Assembly: GCA_026214975.1 (NCBI GenBank)
Contig: JAOBSW010000585.1
Location: 1 to 64,000 of the forward strand
DNA length: 64,000 nt
Direction of reading: 5' to 3'
From: Gentiana macrophylla
Lineage: Eukaryota; Streptophyta; Magnoliopsida; Gentianales; Gentianaceae
Shown: positions 31,667-43,444 of the stretch, in pieces
Layout of the letters: each line of letters starts with the position of its first letter
How positions within the stretch are numbered: position 1 is the first letter of the stretch
Notes under the pieces: model-generated
Database searches by the model: none
Told to the model about the DNA's origin: nothing
What the model saw: the letters and a program-made list of their open reading frames with translations, nothing else
Made by a program: the position numbers and the translations under genes

Positions 31667-32672
31667 TTATCACTTTTTGGGTTTCATGTTAAATTATGAT
31701 GACAAATAATTAAGTTGATCAGGTTTAATTACTCGTTTTAATTCCAATTCAGAGAATCTGACGTAGTCGAAGCCGATCATAATATTGCCCTACACATTAC
31801 CACACTCGGTCGAACGAACGACAGCACTCGGGCGACCGAGTGACACGCCTAGTCGACTCGAACACGATTACGTGTCGGAACAAATCATGATTACTTCTTA
31901 ACGTTTCTAACCTAAACACATGGGTTCAGTAAATTAATCTACATCACGCAATCAATACAAGAAAAACTACTCCATAATAAAATACATCAGATCTACGAAT
32001 AAAGATTGCATAATTGAATAGTCATACCCTCGAAGACGAGAGTGACTCCCACTCTTTAATGCGCTCCCTAATTGGAGAATCCGATGAATCCACAATGAAC
32101 GAACATAAAGAAAATAAAACTTAAAACTCAAATTGTATGAATTGTTTTGTGTTGTAGTGGTGTGTCTTTCTCAGCATCGTGGATGCTGTTTATATAGGAG
32201 TTGTAGCCGACATAGGGAGAATCCAAAAGATTGACATGCATTTATCACATTAGGCTCGGGTGACCGAACCTACACGCTCGGTCGACCGAATGGCATGGCT
32301 CGGTCGACCGAGCCTCCTCTTTACGCTGCGTTTTCAAATTCGGTTCGTCTCGACTTGTTCCCCACTCCATGCTTTTGAATTGATCTCGATTAATCTTTTC
32401 TTCAATGCTCCGATTTTCTTCTCTTTTATCTTGAGATCTCCTGATTGCGTGATAATTATCTTCCCGATTTATCATGATCTGCAAAATCAGTATTTATCAC
32501 ACGATTAATTGCTCTTTTATAATAAAAACAGCTAAATACCAATTATCATATTAATAATCACTTATCATTAAATAATAAATATAAACACGTGATTAAATAT
32601 GAAATATATATAATTAACTCCGATTTAAGGTTATAATTGATGACATAAATGGGTATATTTTAACTGTCATCA
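31667..32672 (-). repeat. Gypsy derivative, right LTR (truncated)
   Basis: Collinear with 29033-30031. The counterpart of 28474-29032 is missing. It keeps the palindrome array at 32255, 32277 and 32299 with the same 22-bp spacing. Confidence 0.85.
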
Positions 32673-32698
32673 AAAGACAATCTCCACGCAAGTATTTC

Positions 32699-32805
32699 CC
32701 GGTCGGAAAATACTTGTGTGGTGTCTCCACACTTGTGGAGATACCATGTGGAGCACTATTAACCATACAGTTTCATTCTGTATTTAAACTGTGTTGAAGA
32801 TTACA
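32699..32805. repeat. Third copy (R3) of the 155-bp repeat
   Basis: 'ccggtcggaaaatacttgtg' with 'tgtctccacac', 'accatgtggagcactattaa' and 'tgtatttaaactgtgt' matches R1 and R2 at 28170-28470. Confidence 0.75.
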
Positions 32806-34167
32806 CAGCATAAGACACAAGGCAGATTGCATATACATTCATACTAGGCAGAGTTTCTCTTATTGGAATTTGGCCGAATACTTTAGGAAAAAATCAGTTG
32901 CTGGTTGTTAAGTAGCGGTTAAAGTTGAAATAGTGTCCTAAACCCAATCGGGTTGGACCGGATCCGACCGGGTCGGAACATTTCTACTATTTCTTTATGT
33001 TTATACATATATTAAATGGCTTTTCTGTTGTCATATATATGTTCTTTTAAAAAACCAATTATAAATTGTTATATGATAATGTCCTTAGTATTAAACTGTG
33101 ATAGAGAAACCATGATAGGCGATTATGGTTGATGAGATCTCTAATCACTTTAATAAGTTTGATACTTAAATGTCAGGCTGATGTACTATTAAATAGGACA
33201 TTGATAGTACAAACAGACTAGCACGTATTAGATGTCTTATGTCTTTAAGGGCAGGGATAGATCTCGTCTATCAAAGTGTAGAGAACTTGGACTGTACGTG
33301 GACGTGTATTAGAGAATGTGTACGTTAGACTGACCCACTTACACTGTTAAGTGTCACACTATGTGGCGGTTGTGTAATTATCCTTAGGACCGGAGTCTAC
33401 ATGGCATCACGGTGTGGATTGTCATACTTTGACACTATTGAAGTTTCCCCTAACCATGGGGCGATCATGCGGTAGTGATTGGGTGTGATACTAAAGCATG
33501 CGGAGTATACATTTTTGGTCGTCTGGAAATCGCGTACCCTATCAGTAGGGTGAATATCCGAAAGGGCCTTCTTATAAGGAATGTCTTACTCTCGTGAATC
33601 TTTGCAAAGTGGAAGTAAATGAGTTACTTCGAGAGAGCATGATATCCAGATTATAAGATACAATCGTTAATATTTGGCACTCGACGTACGACCGTATTGA
33701 TATTATTACAGCGATAGGATTGTAAGTTACACGGTAACTGTTTCACATGAAAGGTAGTAGTCATTGCATTTGACTCTTTCGATGATTGGTTGTCACGGTG
33801 TGTTGCTAGACGCTATCCCGTGATCGTTAGGCATGAAGGGCATTTTCGTAATTTGCACTTTGTGTCTACGGCCAACATATTCGGAAGCCTATCGGGTCAC
33901 ACACATATGAACATCTAACCGGATTAAAATATGGTTATAGTTGATAACCAAATAAGGAAAGTTTATCTCGAGTTTATAAAGGTAATAGTGGTAAATTAAT
34001 ATGGTGGTATTTATTTATTATGAATAAATGAAATACAAGATACACTTGGATTATGTAATTTAATTAATGTGATTACCATATATTAATATAAGATATTAAT
34101 ATAAAAATATATATATAGTCAAATGCGTGACTTGCACTTAGATTGTGCTTGTGCACATTTGTTTTCA

Positions 34168-34170
<3 letters not shown>

Positions 34171-34255
<85 letters not shown>
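34171..34255. repeat. (TA)n microsatellite in solo LTR
   Basis: About 42 TA units. The ORFs rich in 'IYIYIY' across it are artefacts. Confidence 0.95.
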
Positions 34256-34258
<3 letters not shown>

Positions 34259-34491
34259 GGTGTGTGTGTGATATATACACATGTGTAAATTGATTTATGA
34301 TAATGAGATAAATATAGTCAATATAAGATATTGACAATATCTTGGAAACATTTAATATTGGATATTAAATTAAATGAGATAAATCAATCAAATATATTTT
34401 TCTTATTTTATTACGAAAATGTTTTCTTTTTCCCCAATCTACTATGAAGCTAATCCCAATCAGATTGGGAATCACTAGGGGCGCAGGTCAC

Positions 34492-34504
34492 CTTATAAAT
34501 AGGG
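34492..34504 (+). promoter_or_regulatory. Solo LTR S TATA box
   Basis: CTTATAAATAGGG, placed about 370 bp before the LTR end as in related long Copia LTRs. It could still drive read-through into element E. Confidence 0.55.
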
Positions 34505-35091
34505 AGGCTTGGCTAGCTCTTTTGTACATCACAATTCCAAGAGCTAATGGTTCTTGTGAAAAATAGAGAGCTTCCTAGAGAGAGATTTGTGAGAGAGAGA
34601 GAGAAAGTCGGTCTAGCAGCCGAGTTTTTCTGGTAGCAATCCATGATGGGATTCCGGCGAGGTGTTCGTGTGGATCACCGGTAGAGGCCGAACGGTTGGG
34701 CGGCTCCGTGCATCGCTACTCTACTTAGACGGTCAAAGCGTCGATCTTTTAGATCAAGCAAGGTAACCACCGTCTTTAGCTTATTTGTTTATTGCTTAAA
34801 CGAAGTCGATCTTGGGTAAAAGGAAATCAAAATTTTAAATTCCGCTGCGTTCCCGCGTAGATTTCCTAACAGTTAAGTATGTAACTGATTAGCTAGCTAA
34901 TTGATCAGTTTAGGAGCATATATATATATATATACTTAATCGATGTACTGCAACTCCAATTCGATCAATTATTGAGTAATGAACTTTCTCACTTCTTTTC
35001 TGATTTTCCCGCATGTTCATCATTTTAAATTTCTTTATCTTCTTCATTGAAACTTCTATGAATTTTATTGGTTTCTTTAGCTTTTTCAACA

Positions 35092-35102
35092 TGGTATCAG
35101 AG
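35092..35102 (+). other. Element E primer-binding site
   Basis: TGGTATCAGAG, an exact match to the initiator-Met tRNA complement. It directly follows the LTR end TTCAACA. Confidence 0.85.
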
Positions 35103-35231
35103 AACGCATTTTTCTGCTGCTAATCAACAAGTTATAGTTGCTTGCTTTCTTGTTTAACCTTGCGGTGTGGAGCTGCAAGTCTTCTTTCTTGTTTCCAGTA
35201 GTTTTCTTGAGTTCAGAAGAGCTTTTTGGCA

Positions 35232-35930
35232 ATGGCAGAACCAGTTGGTGATTGAGTTATTAATCCCCATCACATTCATCCTGGGGAGAACCCTTCCGCA
35301 GTAATTGTGCAACCGGTTCTTAAAGGAGTGAAGAACTATCATTGCTGGAAAAAATGGCAACTTCTATGGTGCTATCCATGAAAGTCAAATTGAAGTTTGT
35401 TGGTGGTACACTGCCCAAGCCTGCAAAAACTGATAGGCATTTTGAAGTTTGGTGCGAGTGTAATGACATGGTGTCAACATGGCTTGTTAATTCGTTAGAT
35501 CCTTCCATTTCTCAAAGTGCTTTTTGGCTGACTACAATAAGGAAGATATGGCTAGATCTTGATCACAAGTTTGGTACTAGAAATGCTTATCGTTTGTCAA
35601 ATCTCCAAGAAGAGATTTATGCTACTAAACAAGGTACAATGTCAGTTACACAGTACTTTACAAGCTTAAAAGTTTATGGGGACAGTTGTTGATTCTTAGA
35701 CCTACTCCACATTGTACCTGTGCTGTATTACCTATGTATAGAGAACATAATGAGACTGATCATGTTATTAGATTTCTTAAACGATTGAATGATGTATTTA
35801 GTAATGTTAGGTCTCGGGTTTTAATGGCCAAGCCTGTAGCAGGCATAAAATTGTTTTTAACATGGACCTACAACATGAGAGTCAACTTCTGCTCCACATC
35901 AAGCTATGGCGCTTACTGCTAATGTTCATA
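35232..35930 (+). pseudogene. Element E gag
   Basis: ATG at 35232 (MAEPVGD) meets a stop after 7 codons. In-frame IVQPVLKGVKNYHCWKK follows, then a one-base shift to MATSMVLSMKVKLKFVGG. After that come HFEVWCECNDMVSTWLVNSL, FGTRNAYRLSNLQEEIY and TVTQYFTSLKV-like text, the N-terminal Copia capsid. Another shift leads to HNETDHVIRFLKRLNDVF and RSRVLMAKPV. It is old and decayed; no zinc knuckle is recognised. Confidence 0.8.
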
Positions 35931-35951
35931 GTTCTTCTTCCACTTCGGGTA

Positions 35952-36147
35952 CTATTTATGACTAGATAGTAGATTCATATGCCACAGATCATGTGTTTTG
36001 TATTTTGTCCTTAATGTTTAATGCAAGATCTGTCTCAAGTCTTACTATTACTTTGTCTACTGGTGCACATGCTAAAGTATCACATGTAGGACAAGTTGGA
36101 ATAATTAAGGATTTGGTATTAGATAATGTTCTCTATGTTCTACAGTT
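35952..36147 (+). pseudogene. Element E protease / pre-integrase start
   Basis: IVDSYATDHV corresponds to the protease active site, but Asp-Ser-Gly reads Asp-Ser-Tyr, so it is not functional. LVLDNVLYVLQF follows and is cut by element C. The next residues (TYNL) are at 58101-58112. Confidence 0.75.
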
Positions 36148-37630
36148 TGCTGGATATACAGAAACCTGAATCCGGATCCGATCCATAATTGGATCGTCAG
36201 ATCTGATTCACAGTACCGATCGAGACATTCGATCTCGCACAGCGGAAGCTACGAATAAATTCGCATTCGATTTACCACGATTTGATTCACATAAATAATT
36301 AATTCAACTATGAGAAGGTTGAAGATTTACATTATTCAAGAAGAATAGTAAATTGACAGATGGAGAAGCCGCAGTCTTCCGGATTGTATCTCCTAGCGAT
36401 GACTGGTGGACGTCGATCATCACCGTAGAATCTCCTCGAATGACTAGAAAAAGAAACTAATTTTTCTCTCCTTTTTTCAAGTGTGGCGCAAATTATATGT
36501 GTGTATTGTGCTAGGAGAAACTCTATTTATATAGGAAAATAACTAGCCAAGAGAGGTATCATTTTCACATCACAATTACCTATTCCCACAAAGAAAAGAT
36601 ATTTGCCAAAAGATAAGAGATAATTCCCAAAAAATCAATCTCTCATTTTTCCATTAATTATCCAACAATTAGAATATTAATTAATTACACATATGACATA
36701 ATCTAGAAAAATTTATTTTCCTAACTTATCACTAAATATGGCGCCACATAGCCATTAGTTTTAATAGAAAATGTTTTTTCTATTTTACATATTATTTACC
36801 AAATAAATAATATTGCATATCCATTAAATAAACAAACTATTTAATTTATTCTCGAGGTTCTATAAAACGAGAAAACACTCGTGTGTTAGGAGCCAACCCG
36901 GGGACCATGGACCTATAACCAATAGCTACAATAAATTAAATAAAATATTCATCGAACAGAATATTTCTACTTAATTCATTAATTCCGGAATTACGTCACC
37001 ATAAATCCGAAACTGAACTCTTTCGATTATAGATATAACTTTTTCTCAAAACGTCGAGTCGATAAGTGTCCATTGATATAATCACTACATACAGACTAAC
37101 CCTCTATAGACTATCTGTAACGAAGCAGGATTATTTCTGTAAACCTTCCTCACTACATCTTATCCTTATTTACCATTAACCCACTAGTGATCAATTAGTT
37201 CATAACCAATACGAACTCCGCGGATCGATCAGTTTCTAGGATTAACAAATAAGGGGATTGTCTTTCTACTTCCCATAGGAAGGAATGGATTCCATATCTG
37301 TGAGACACACTTCTCACTCATTCCAGAATAGTGCCAACGTGAAAGTGACTCGGATCGCGCCCCTTAGCGATCCTTAACGAACACATCAAACCCTATCCTG
37401 AAACCAGTAGGAGTATGCAATCACTTCAGGATTAAGGTTAATCCATATAAGATCATCTTGTGATTCAACAAGATTTCTCAATCAAGGAATTATATGAGAA
37501 ATGTAGATTAAATCGGTCCAGTCATATATGACTCTCATCAATAAATGCCCCACTTAGACAACCAATGTCGACGGTCCGGATAAGACGGTCACACCATAAA
37601 GTGTTCGGGCGCATTAATAGTGGTTTAATC

Positions 37631-38085
37631 TAGGGGTGTACATAGTCCGATCCGATCGCTTTTTTACGATTTTACGAATTGAATCAGAAGTTACGGTTTT
37701 GATATTTTCGAATCGAATCGAATTGGTCATTTTTACGAATTGGATGAACCAATACAGTCCCGGTTCGGTTCGATTCGGTTTTGATTGTATTTTATTTACC
37801 ATAAAATTTTGATTTCTTTCTTCTAAAAATAAGACAAACACCATTATTGGCACCATAAGCCAGCAGGTGGTCGTTGTAACGACAATTTCAAAGGTTGCTT
37901 TCAGCCTTTCAAGATCAAAGGATGAAGAATATTAGAAGAAACAAGAATGGCCGGTGAGCTCAAACGGCGGTTATCGTAATTGGGAAGCATTTTAGGTTTA
38001 GGTTTAGGTTTAGGTAGAAAGCAGCGAAGTATAAGGTTTAGAAATTTAGGGTTGTGTGTGGGGGTTTTTATAGTAGGAGCTAGTG

Positions 38086-38163
<78 letters not shown>

Positions 38164-38358
38164 AAATTAAAATGAAGTATAACCGGTTCGGTTCGAGTCA
38201 TACGGTTTTATTGATAAAACCGAAAAACTGAATTGGATTTCCGTTTGCTTTTTCTTCAATGAAAAACCGATTGGAAAACCGCGGTTCATCATTTTCCGGT
38301 CCGGTTTAATCCGATTCAATCGGTCAGTCCAGTTTTCCAATTTCGTTGTACACCCCTA
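37631..38358. mobile_element. Non-autonomous hAT element, 728 bp
   Basis: Perfect terminal inverted repeats TAGGGGTGTACA / TGTACACCCCTA and an 8-bp duplication GTTTAATC (37623-37630 and 38359-38366). The undisturbed site is visible in element C's other LTR ('ggtttaatcaatag' near 57852), so the insertion is younger than element C. It is rich in 'cggttcggttcg' words near both ends. It contains (TTTAGG)4 at 37991-38014 and a TA tract at 38092-38162. There is no transposase. Confidence 0.93.
38092..38162. repeat. (TA)n microsatellite in hAT element
   Basis: TA repeat interrupted once by GTATATG. It adds length variation inside the hAT element. Confidence 0.95.
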
Positions 38359-38599
38359 GTTTAATCAATAGACCCCATACTTTGATTAAGTTCACCACGG
38401 ACTTATAGTTCAAGTGTATCACCATAAACTTAATCCTCATGTGTGTCACACTAAGTTATATTGCTACATATGATACGACTTGGGGTTTTCAGCAGTGTAT
38501 TAAATATAAGCACAATGCAAATGATAAGATGAAATAAAATCTGTCATTTATTAAATAAAAAGAATTACATAAATTGTCTTTCGGGCATTACACCTAACA

Positions 38600-38610
38600 A
38601 TCTCCCACTT
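38600..38610 (-). other. Element C polypurine tract
   Basis: Minus-strand AAGTGGGAGAT abuts the 3' LTR. Confidence 0.8.
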
Positions 38611-38689
38611 GCCCGTAATGACAAGCAACAATTGTTTTTAGAGCACCCTATTACATTTATCTATCTACTACACATTTCTCCCACTTGCT

Positions 38690-39382
38690 CTAAAGCAGAA
38701 TAGACATGTCTCTCACTCCTATACCCTCCAAGTGCTTGTCAAAGACATTAGATGCTAGCGTCTTGGTAAACGGATCAGCTAGGTGGTCGGCCGAGGCGAT
38801 CTTTGGGACCGCAATGTCGCCCATGTGCACGATCTCTCTGATCAGATGATACTTTCTCTCTATATTCTTTGACCTCTTATGACTTTGCGGTTCCATGGAA
38901 TTCGACACCGCTCCATTGTTGTCACAATAAAGTGGTATTGGATCGTTTATATTTGGAATTACTTCCAAATCACCAAGAAACTTCTTGAGCCATACCACTC
39001 CCTTAGCTGCCTCAGAGGCTGCTATGTATTCGGCTTCCATAGTTGAATCGGTAATGATGGGTTGCTTTACGCTTCTCCAAACTACGGCTCCACCTCCAAG
39101 AGTAAACACTGAGTCTGAGATCGACTTACGATCATCCTTATCTGACAGAAAGTCAGAATCAGTGTAGCCTACGATATTCAGGTCTGCACCTGAATATACA
39201 AGCATATAATTCCTCGTTCTCTTAAGATACTTGAGGAGATTATTTATTGCTGTCCAATGCTCCATGCCTGGATTTGACTGAAAACGACTGACCAATCCCA
39301 CGCCGTAGCAGATGTCCGGTCTTGTACACAAAATTGTATACATCAGACTTCCAACTGTAGATGCATAAGGAATACGTCCCAT
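38690..39382 (-). CDS. Element C RNase H and RT end
   Basis: 230 open codons. RT/RNase H connection (MGRIPYASTVGSLMYTILCT, RPDICYGVGLVSRFQ), then RNase H: YTDSDFLSDKDDRKSISDSV, VWRSVKQPIITDSTMEAEYI, YCDNNGAVSNS and RSKNIERKYHLIREIV. It ends HLADPFTKTLASNVFDKHLE and a terminal GVRDM. Catalytic Asp and Glu are present. This is the best preserved part of element C's pol and closes the polyprotein 90 bp before the 3' LTR. Confidence 0.88.
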   Translation of the reverse strand: MGRIPYASTVGSLMYTILCTRPDICYGVGLVSRFQSNPGMEHWTAINNLLKYLKRTRNYMLVYSGADLNIVGYTDSDFLSDKDDRKSISDSVFTLGGGAVVWRSVKQPIITDSTMEAEYIAASEAAKGVVWLKKFLGDLEVIPNINDPIPLYCDNNGAVSNSMEPQSHKRSKNIERKYHLIREIVHMGDIAVPKIASADHLADPFTKTLASNVFDKHLEGIGVRDMSILL

Positions 39383-40200
39383 GCTCTATTGTTCCTCGGG
39401 GGTTTGAGGACACTGTTTATTAGAGAGAGCTATGCCATGACGGGTTGGTTAGAAATCCTTCTTTGCATTCTGCATACTATAACGCAACAGCATCTTATCA
39501 ATGTAAGATGCTTGGGACAAAGCCAACATCTTGTTCTTTCGATCCCGAATGAGCTAGATCCCTAGAACATAGCTTGCATCTCCTAAATCTTTCATTTGGA
39601 AGTGCATGGCTAACCAACTTTTAACATCAGACAACATCCCTTTATTGTTTCCAATTAGCAGGATGTCATCAACATACAATACCAAGAATGCCACCTTTTC
39701 CTTAACGATGAGCTTGTATACACCAGGCTCATCTGGATTTTGTTTGAAACCGTAAGACTTGATGGCTCATCAAATCTGTGGTTCCAAGACCGAGAAGCTT
39801 GCTTTAACCTATAAATGGATTTTAGCAACTTGCACACTTTGTGCTCTTGGCCTTTCTCAAAGAAACCTTCTGGTTGTTGCATATATATTTCCTCGTCAAG
39901 ATAGCCATTTAGAAAAGCCGTCTTAACATCCATCTGCCAAATTTCATAATCTAATCATGCAGTAATCGAAAGAGGAATACGAATGGACTTTAGCATAGCC
40001 ACAGGCGAAAAAGTCTCCCCATAGTCGACTCCCTCTCTCTGGGTGTAACCCTTTGCCGCTAGCCTAGCTTTGAAGGTTTCAACCTTCCCATCCATGCCCC
40101 TCTTTCTCTTGTAGATCCATTTACTGCCTAGGGGCCGTACACCCTCAGGGAAATCCACAAGTTTCCAGACTAAGTTAGAGTACATAAACTCCATTTCTTG
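39383..40200 (-). pseudogene. Element C reverse transcriptase
   Basis: [20 protein letters not shown], then [20 protein letters not shown] and [15 protein letters not shown] are in the 39955-40587 frame. [20 protein letters not shown] and [18 protein letters not shown] follow at 39655-39933. The catalytic box is readable at about 39665-39700 as [12 protein letters not shown] in another frame. There are at least two frameshifts and some changed residues (YRLKQ for YGLKQ). Confidence 0.85.
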
Positions 40201-41306
40201 GTTCATTGCGTCAATCCATTTATCCTTGTCAGAATCATCCATAGCCCTCCGAAAGGACAATGGATTATCCTCCACTCCATCAGAGACGGCAATATTTGCC
40301 TCCTCTTGCATGCCATACCGAGTGGGTGGCCGAACCACCCTTTCTGTACGTCTGAGCGGTTTAGGATTCTCTGGATCAACTATGGCATTATCCGTGTTGT
40401 TTGTGAAATGTGGTGTCACCAGTGGTTTGACCGTGTCAGAAAGTAACTCCTCGAGTACTATTTTACTTTGAGGTTTGAAGTCTGTCATATACTGATCCTC
40501 GAGAAACGTGGCATTAGTTGAAACTATTACCTTGTTATCTTCTGGATCATAAAACAAACCTCCTCTCGTTCCTTTAAGATAGCCCACAAACAGACATCTT
40601 TCGTATGTGCTTGAAATTTGCTAGTCTTGTCTTCCAGCATATGTGCATGACATCCCCATATGCGAAAGTGACGTAAACTAGGTTTACTCCCTTTCCATAG
40701 TTCTTTGGGTGTCTTTCCGACAGACTTTGACGGAACGACATTTAATATGTCTACCGCTGTTTGTAAAGCATATCCTCAAAAGGAAATCGGCAGTGATGCG
40801 TAGCTCATCATTGACCTGACCATGTCAATTAATGTTCTGTTTCTCTTCTCAGCAACTCCATTTTGCTGAGGTGTTCTGGGTGCGGAACGCTGGGAGCAAA
40901 TCCCATGTTCTAAGAGGTAATCAGTTAAGTCAGTATCCAAGTACTCGCCTCCTCGATCAGAACGAAGGCACTTCAATGATTTTCCCAGTTGCCTTTCGGC
41001 CTCTACCTGGAATTCCTTAAACTTACCAAAAGCTTCGGACTTCCTGTGCAAAAGATAAACATATCCATATCTCGAGTAGTCATCGATGAAAGTCACAAAA
41101 TACTCGAAACCACCTCTAGCTTGTACGTTCATCGGACCACACAAGTCTGAATGCACTAATTCCAAAGGTTCTTTGGCTCTATTTCCTTTTGATGAGAAGG
41201 GTCGTTTAGTCATTTTTCCTTCCAGGCAAGATTCGCAGAATGGGAGTGTGTCAATAGATAACTCACTCAAGGGATTACCTTTGGCTAGTTGTTTGATTCT
41301 TTCCAA
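40201..41306 (-). pseudogene. Element C integrase
   Basis: 41306-40776 is open: CESCLEGKMTKRPF (second Cys pair of the zinc finger), VHSDLCGPMNV (first Asp), FVTFIDDYSRYGYVYLLHRK and LRSDRGGEYLDTDL (second Asp), then RTPQQNGVAEKRNRTLIDMV (Glu). After a break, [20 protein letters not shown] and the C-terminal domain follow in the 40587 frame up to the RT. It is nearly complete apart from the break near 40590-40775. Confidence 0.87.
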
Positions 41307-41363
41307 GGAAATATGACCAAGTCTTAGATGCCAAAGGTATGTTTTATCTTCTTGAGAAACTTT

Positions 41364-41681
41364 CTATCTTTTAACAGATTTTTGATGTTCTACTTTAAAC
41401 ATTTCAGTGTTAAGCAGTGGAGTTTCTATTGGTGTAATAAAATACAATCCATTTTCCAAATTTGCAAAACAAGCATCACGTCCATTTCTGGAAATGACGA
41501 TTTTATTACTATTAAAAGAAAGAGAATAATCTTGTTCTTGCAACATTGAAAACGAAATTAAATTTCTTCGAAAATGTTGAATATAAAAAATTCTGTCGAA
41601 AACTAGAACTTTATTTCCAAACTTTAATTTAACTACTCCCACAGCTTTAGCTGAAACCACTGTACCGTTGCCTACTCTCAT
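41364..41681 (-). pseudogene. Element C pre-integrase, cut by Sirevirus D
   Basis: VGNGTVVSAKAVGVVKLKFG, VLVFDRIFYIQHFRRNLISF and MLQEQDYSLSFNSNKIVI are the segment between the protease and the integrase zinc finger. It ends six bases from the target duplication GACTG (41683-41687). The upstream protease and gag continue at 53486. Confidence 0.8.
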
Positions 41682-41687
41682 CGACTG

Positions 41688-43444
41688 TGTTGGTCCCTTG
41701 GAAAGGCTAACACAAGTTTAGAGGGGGGTGAATAAACTTGTCACTAAAAACTTTCCCTAAGCTGGATTTTAAACAAGTTACGGTCCAGTTGGAAACTTGT
41801 GTGGAGTTAAGTCGATCGAGTGAGTTTAAGTCAAACTGACTTAATCAAAACTGAGTCAACCGGAAGCGGATATAATTCTAGCCTTTTTCTTGATCTTGTT
41901 GTTCTTTTATGAAAATCGAGTGTAGGAAGCGAATTACGATGAATGTCGGTTTGTGAAAAAGTGAAGTGTATAACAATCAATTATCAAAATGTTGTAAGTA
42001 GATCTTTGAGTAAATAAATAAATGCGTAAAGTAAATAAGGCAAATATAATAGAGGTTCCAGATGGTGTAATCTTGTACGCCCTCTCCTTCCTCGTGGTGC
42101 GGAGGAAAATTCCACTAGAACTTCTTGCGAGGTGAATCTGTTACAAAAGTCCTAAACAATAGTCCTTGGCTAATCCCTAGCTTCACTATCTAAACAGTTG
42201 TAGAACAGATAGAATTATTGTTCTTCAATTGCTTGAACACTGGTCCTTAGAGGGTTGAATTGCCTCTTCACCAGCTACCACCACAAACACATGCACCGCC
42301 TGATCGCTTGTCACAATTGTCCTTGACAAAACCTTCCGGTTTGCTTCATTAGTCTAAACCTTTGATGTAGAATCAAAGTTGGGTTGAGAATCAATAAATT
42401 GATTCTTGTTTGTGGTTCTTCAAAGTGTTCGATTCTTGATAAATTCTTGGTAGCTTGAACACTTGAAGAATTTCTTGATTTGATCTTGTTATAGCGTAAA
42501 GAAGATAGCAATTCGAATGATTAATGCACACATTAATTCTTGTTAAATCTCTATCTTTGTTCTTGTATATATTAATCCTTGGTGCAAAGTCTTCTATTTA
42601 TAGTGTGAGGTCCAACGTTCACTTGGCTTGAATTCGAATTGTATCAACGTCTATCTTGCAACGGATATATTTCTGACCGTTCTCATTGTGTCGAAGATTT
42701 CATCCAATAAAATTGCTTCCTTTACAACGTTCGACTGTACTTATCAGTTTATCGGATGACTGACTTATAAAACTGAGTATCCTTATCGGTTTTATACTGA
42801 GTTTATCACTTGTCGATTTCTTGGTGACTTGGAGCATTAACTAAGATTTTACTCTTCTTCAAATATCAGTACTCCAATTTTTCATCTGATTATAATTGAT
42901 TTAATCAGAGTACACCATGACTCATTATCATCTAAGAATTCATTGTCCTTATGATTCTTAGGTCTTCATACAAGATCCATAAAGTCAGTTTAGGTCACCA
43001 CAATCTTGCCTGAAGTCTAACTTTACAGTCTCGACGTAGTCTTCATAACTGAGTTTGAACCCTCAGTTCTTCGATCTTCAATAACTGAGTCTGTGACCCT
43101 CAGTTCTTCAATTTCCAGATAAGCCAACTGAGTCTGTGTCCCTCAGCGAACTTATCTTCTTCAGTTTCATCTAGGTGTATTCTGAGTCAGTTTGTTTATC
43201 TTGATGATTTCCAGATTTCAGAATGATTTCCAGTTTTCAGTTTTACGACACACTAACTATTACAGTGCTTGTCTGATGTAACCTATACAAATATCAGACT
43301 CTAGTAAAACCTAAACATTCAGTTCTAGACATCTTTTAGCTTTTCACTATAACAGCTAGCTTCAGCACTTCATCAATGAGGTTAAAATAATACTTTGAAT
43401 AGTTATGATGAATTATCATCAAAACATAAATTTTATTTCCAACA
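41688..43444 (-). repeat. Element D 3' LTR
   Basis: 1,757 bp, TGTTGGTCCCTT ... TTTCCAACA on the plus strand. A TATA box on the minus strand (TATAAATAG, 42596-42604) falls in a segment that the other LTR lacks. Confidence 0.93.
42596..42604 (-). promoter_or_regulatory. Element D LTR TATA box (3' LTR only)
   Basis: TATAAATAG on the minus strand, followed by a GACTTTGCACC leader. The homologous stretch is absent from the 5' LTR (near 52665-52740). Confidence 0.5.

Larger units (their letters stand above)
28474..32672 (-). mobile_element. Rearranged Gypsy (Athila/Tat-like) derivative, 4.2 kb
   Basis: A full left LTR (28474-30031) and a truncated right LTR (31667-32672), both in minus orientation, bracket 1.6 kb that has almost no coding sequence. 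The only coding remnant is an RNase H piece in the opposite direction (31500-31625). A purine tract next to the left LTR fits a 3' LTR. No target duplication is found: CTCGA at the left, AAAGA at the right. It looks like a deletion and template-switch product, not a simple non-autonomous element. Confidence 0.65.
32912..34871 (+). mobile_element. Solo LTR S (Copia, about 1.96 kb) inserted in element E's LTR
   Basis: The right end (AAATTCCGCTGCGTTCCC, then ATTTCCTAACA) is a typical Angela/Tork-type LTR terminus. It has a TATA box (TTATAAATAGGG) near 34493. GTTAA(GTA) flanks both sides (32907-32914 and 34872-34879); 5 bp of this is the expected duplication. The left end lacks an obvious TG, so it is mutated or misplaced by a few bases. 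No internal region or second LTR is present. Confidence 0.7.
32906..36147 (+). mobile_element. Element E: old Copia, 5' part
   Basis: The LTR (32906-32914 joined to 34880-35091, about 220 bp, TGTTAAGTA...TTCAACA) is split by a long LTR (S). A good primer site follows at 35092. Gag and the protease remnant run to 36147, where element C inserted. The coding text resumes on the far side of C (58097-58113): 'VLYVLQF' before and 'TYNL' after make the usual pre-integrase motif. The rest of pol is not in the window. Short LTRs suggest an Ale-type lineage; this is tentative. Confidence 0.75.
36148..38599 (-). repeat. Element C 3' LTR (with hAT insertion)
   Basis: It matches the right LTR apart from the 736 bp formed by the hAT element plus one duplicated 8-mer. 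A minus-strand TATA (TATATAAATAG) lies at 36523-36533. It begins TGCTGGATATACAG where the right copy has TGTTGGATATACAG. Confidence 0.92.

Noticed and set aside
28474..32672. Treating this as a simple LARD/TRIM-type non-autonomous element
   Set aside because: No target duplication, one LTR truncated, and an antisense pol fragment inside: a rearranged product fits better.
34073..34337. ORFs rich in IYIYIY
   Set aside because: Products of the (TA)n tract in a solo LTR.
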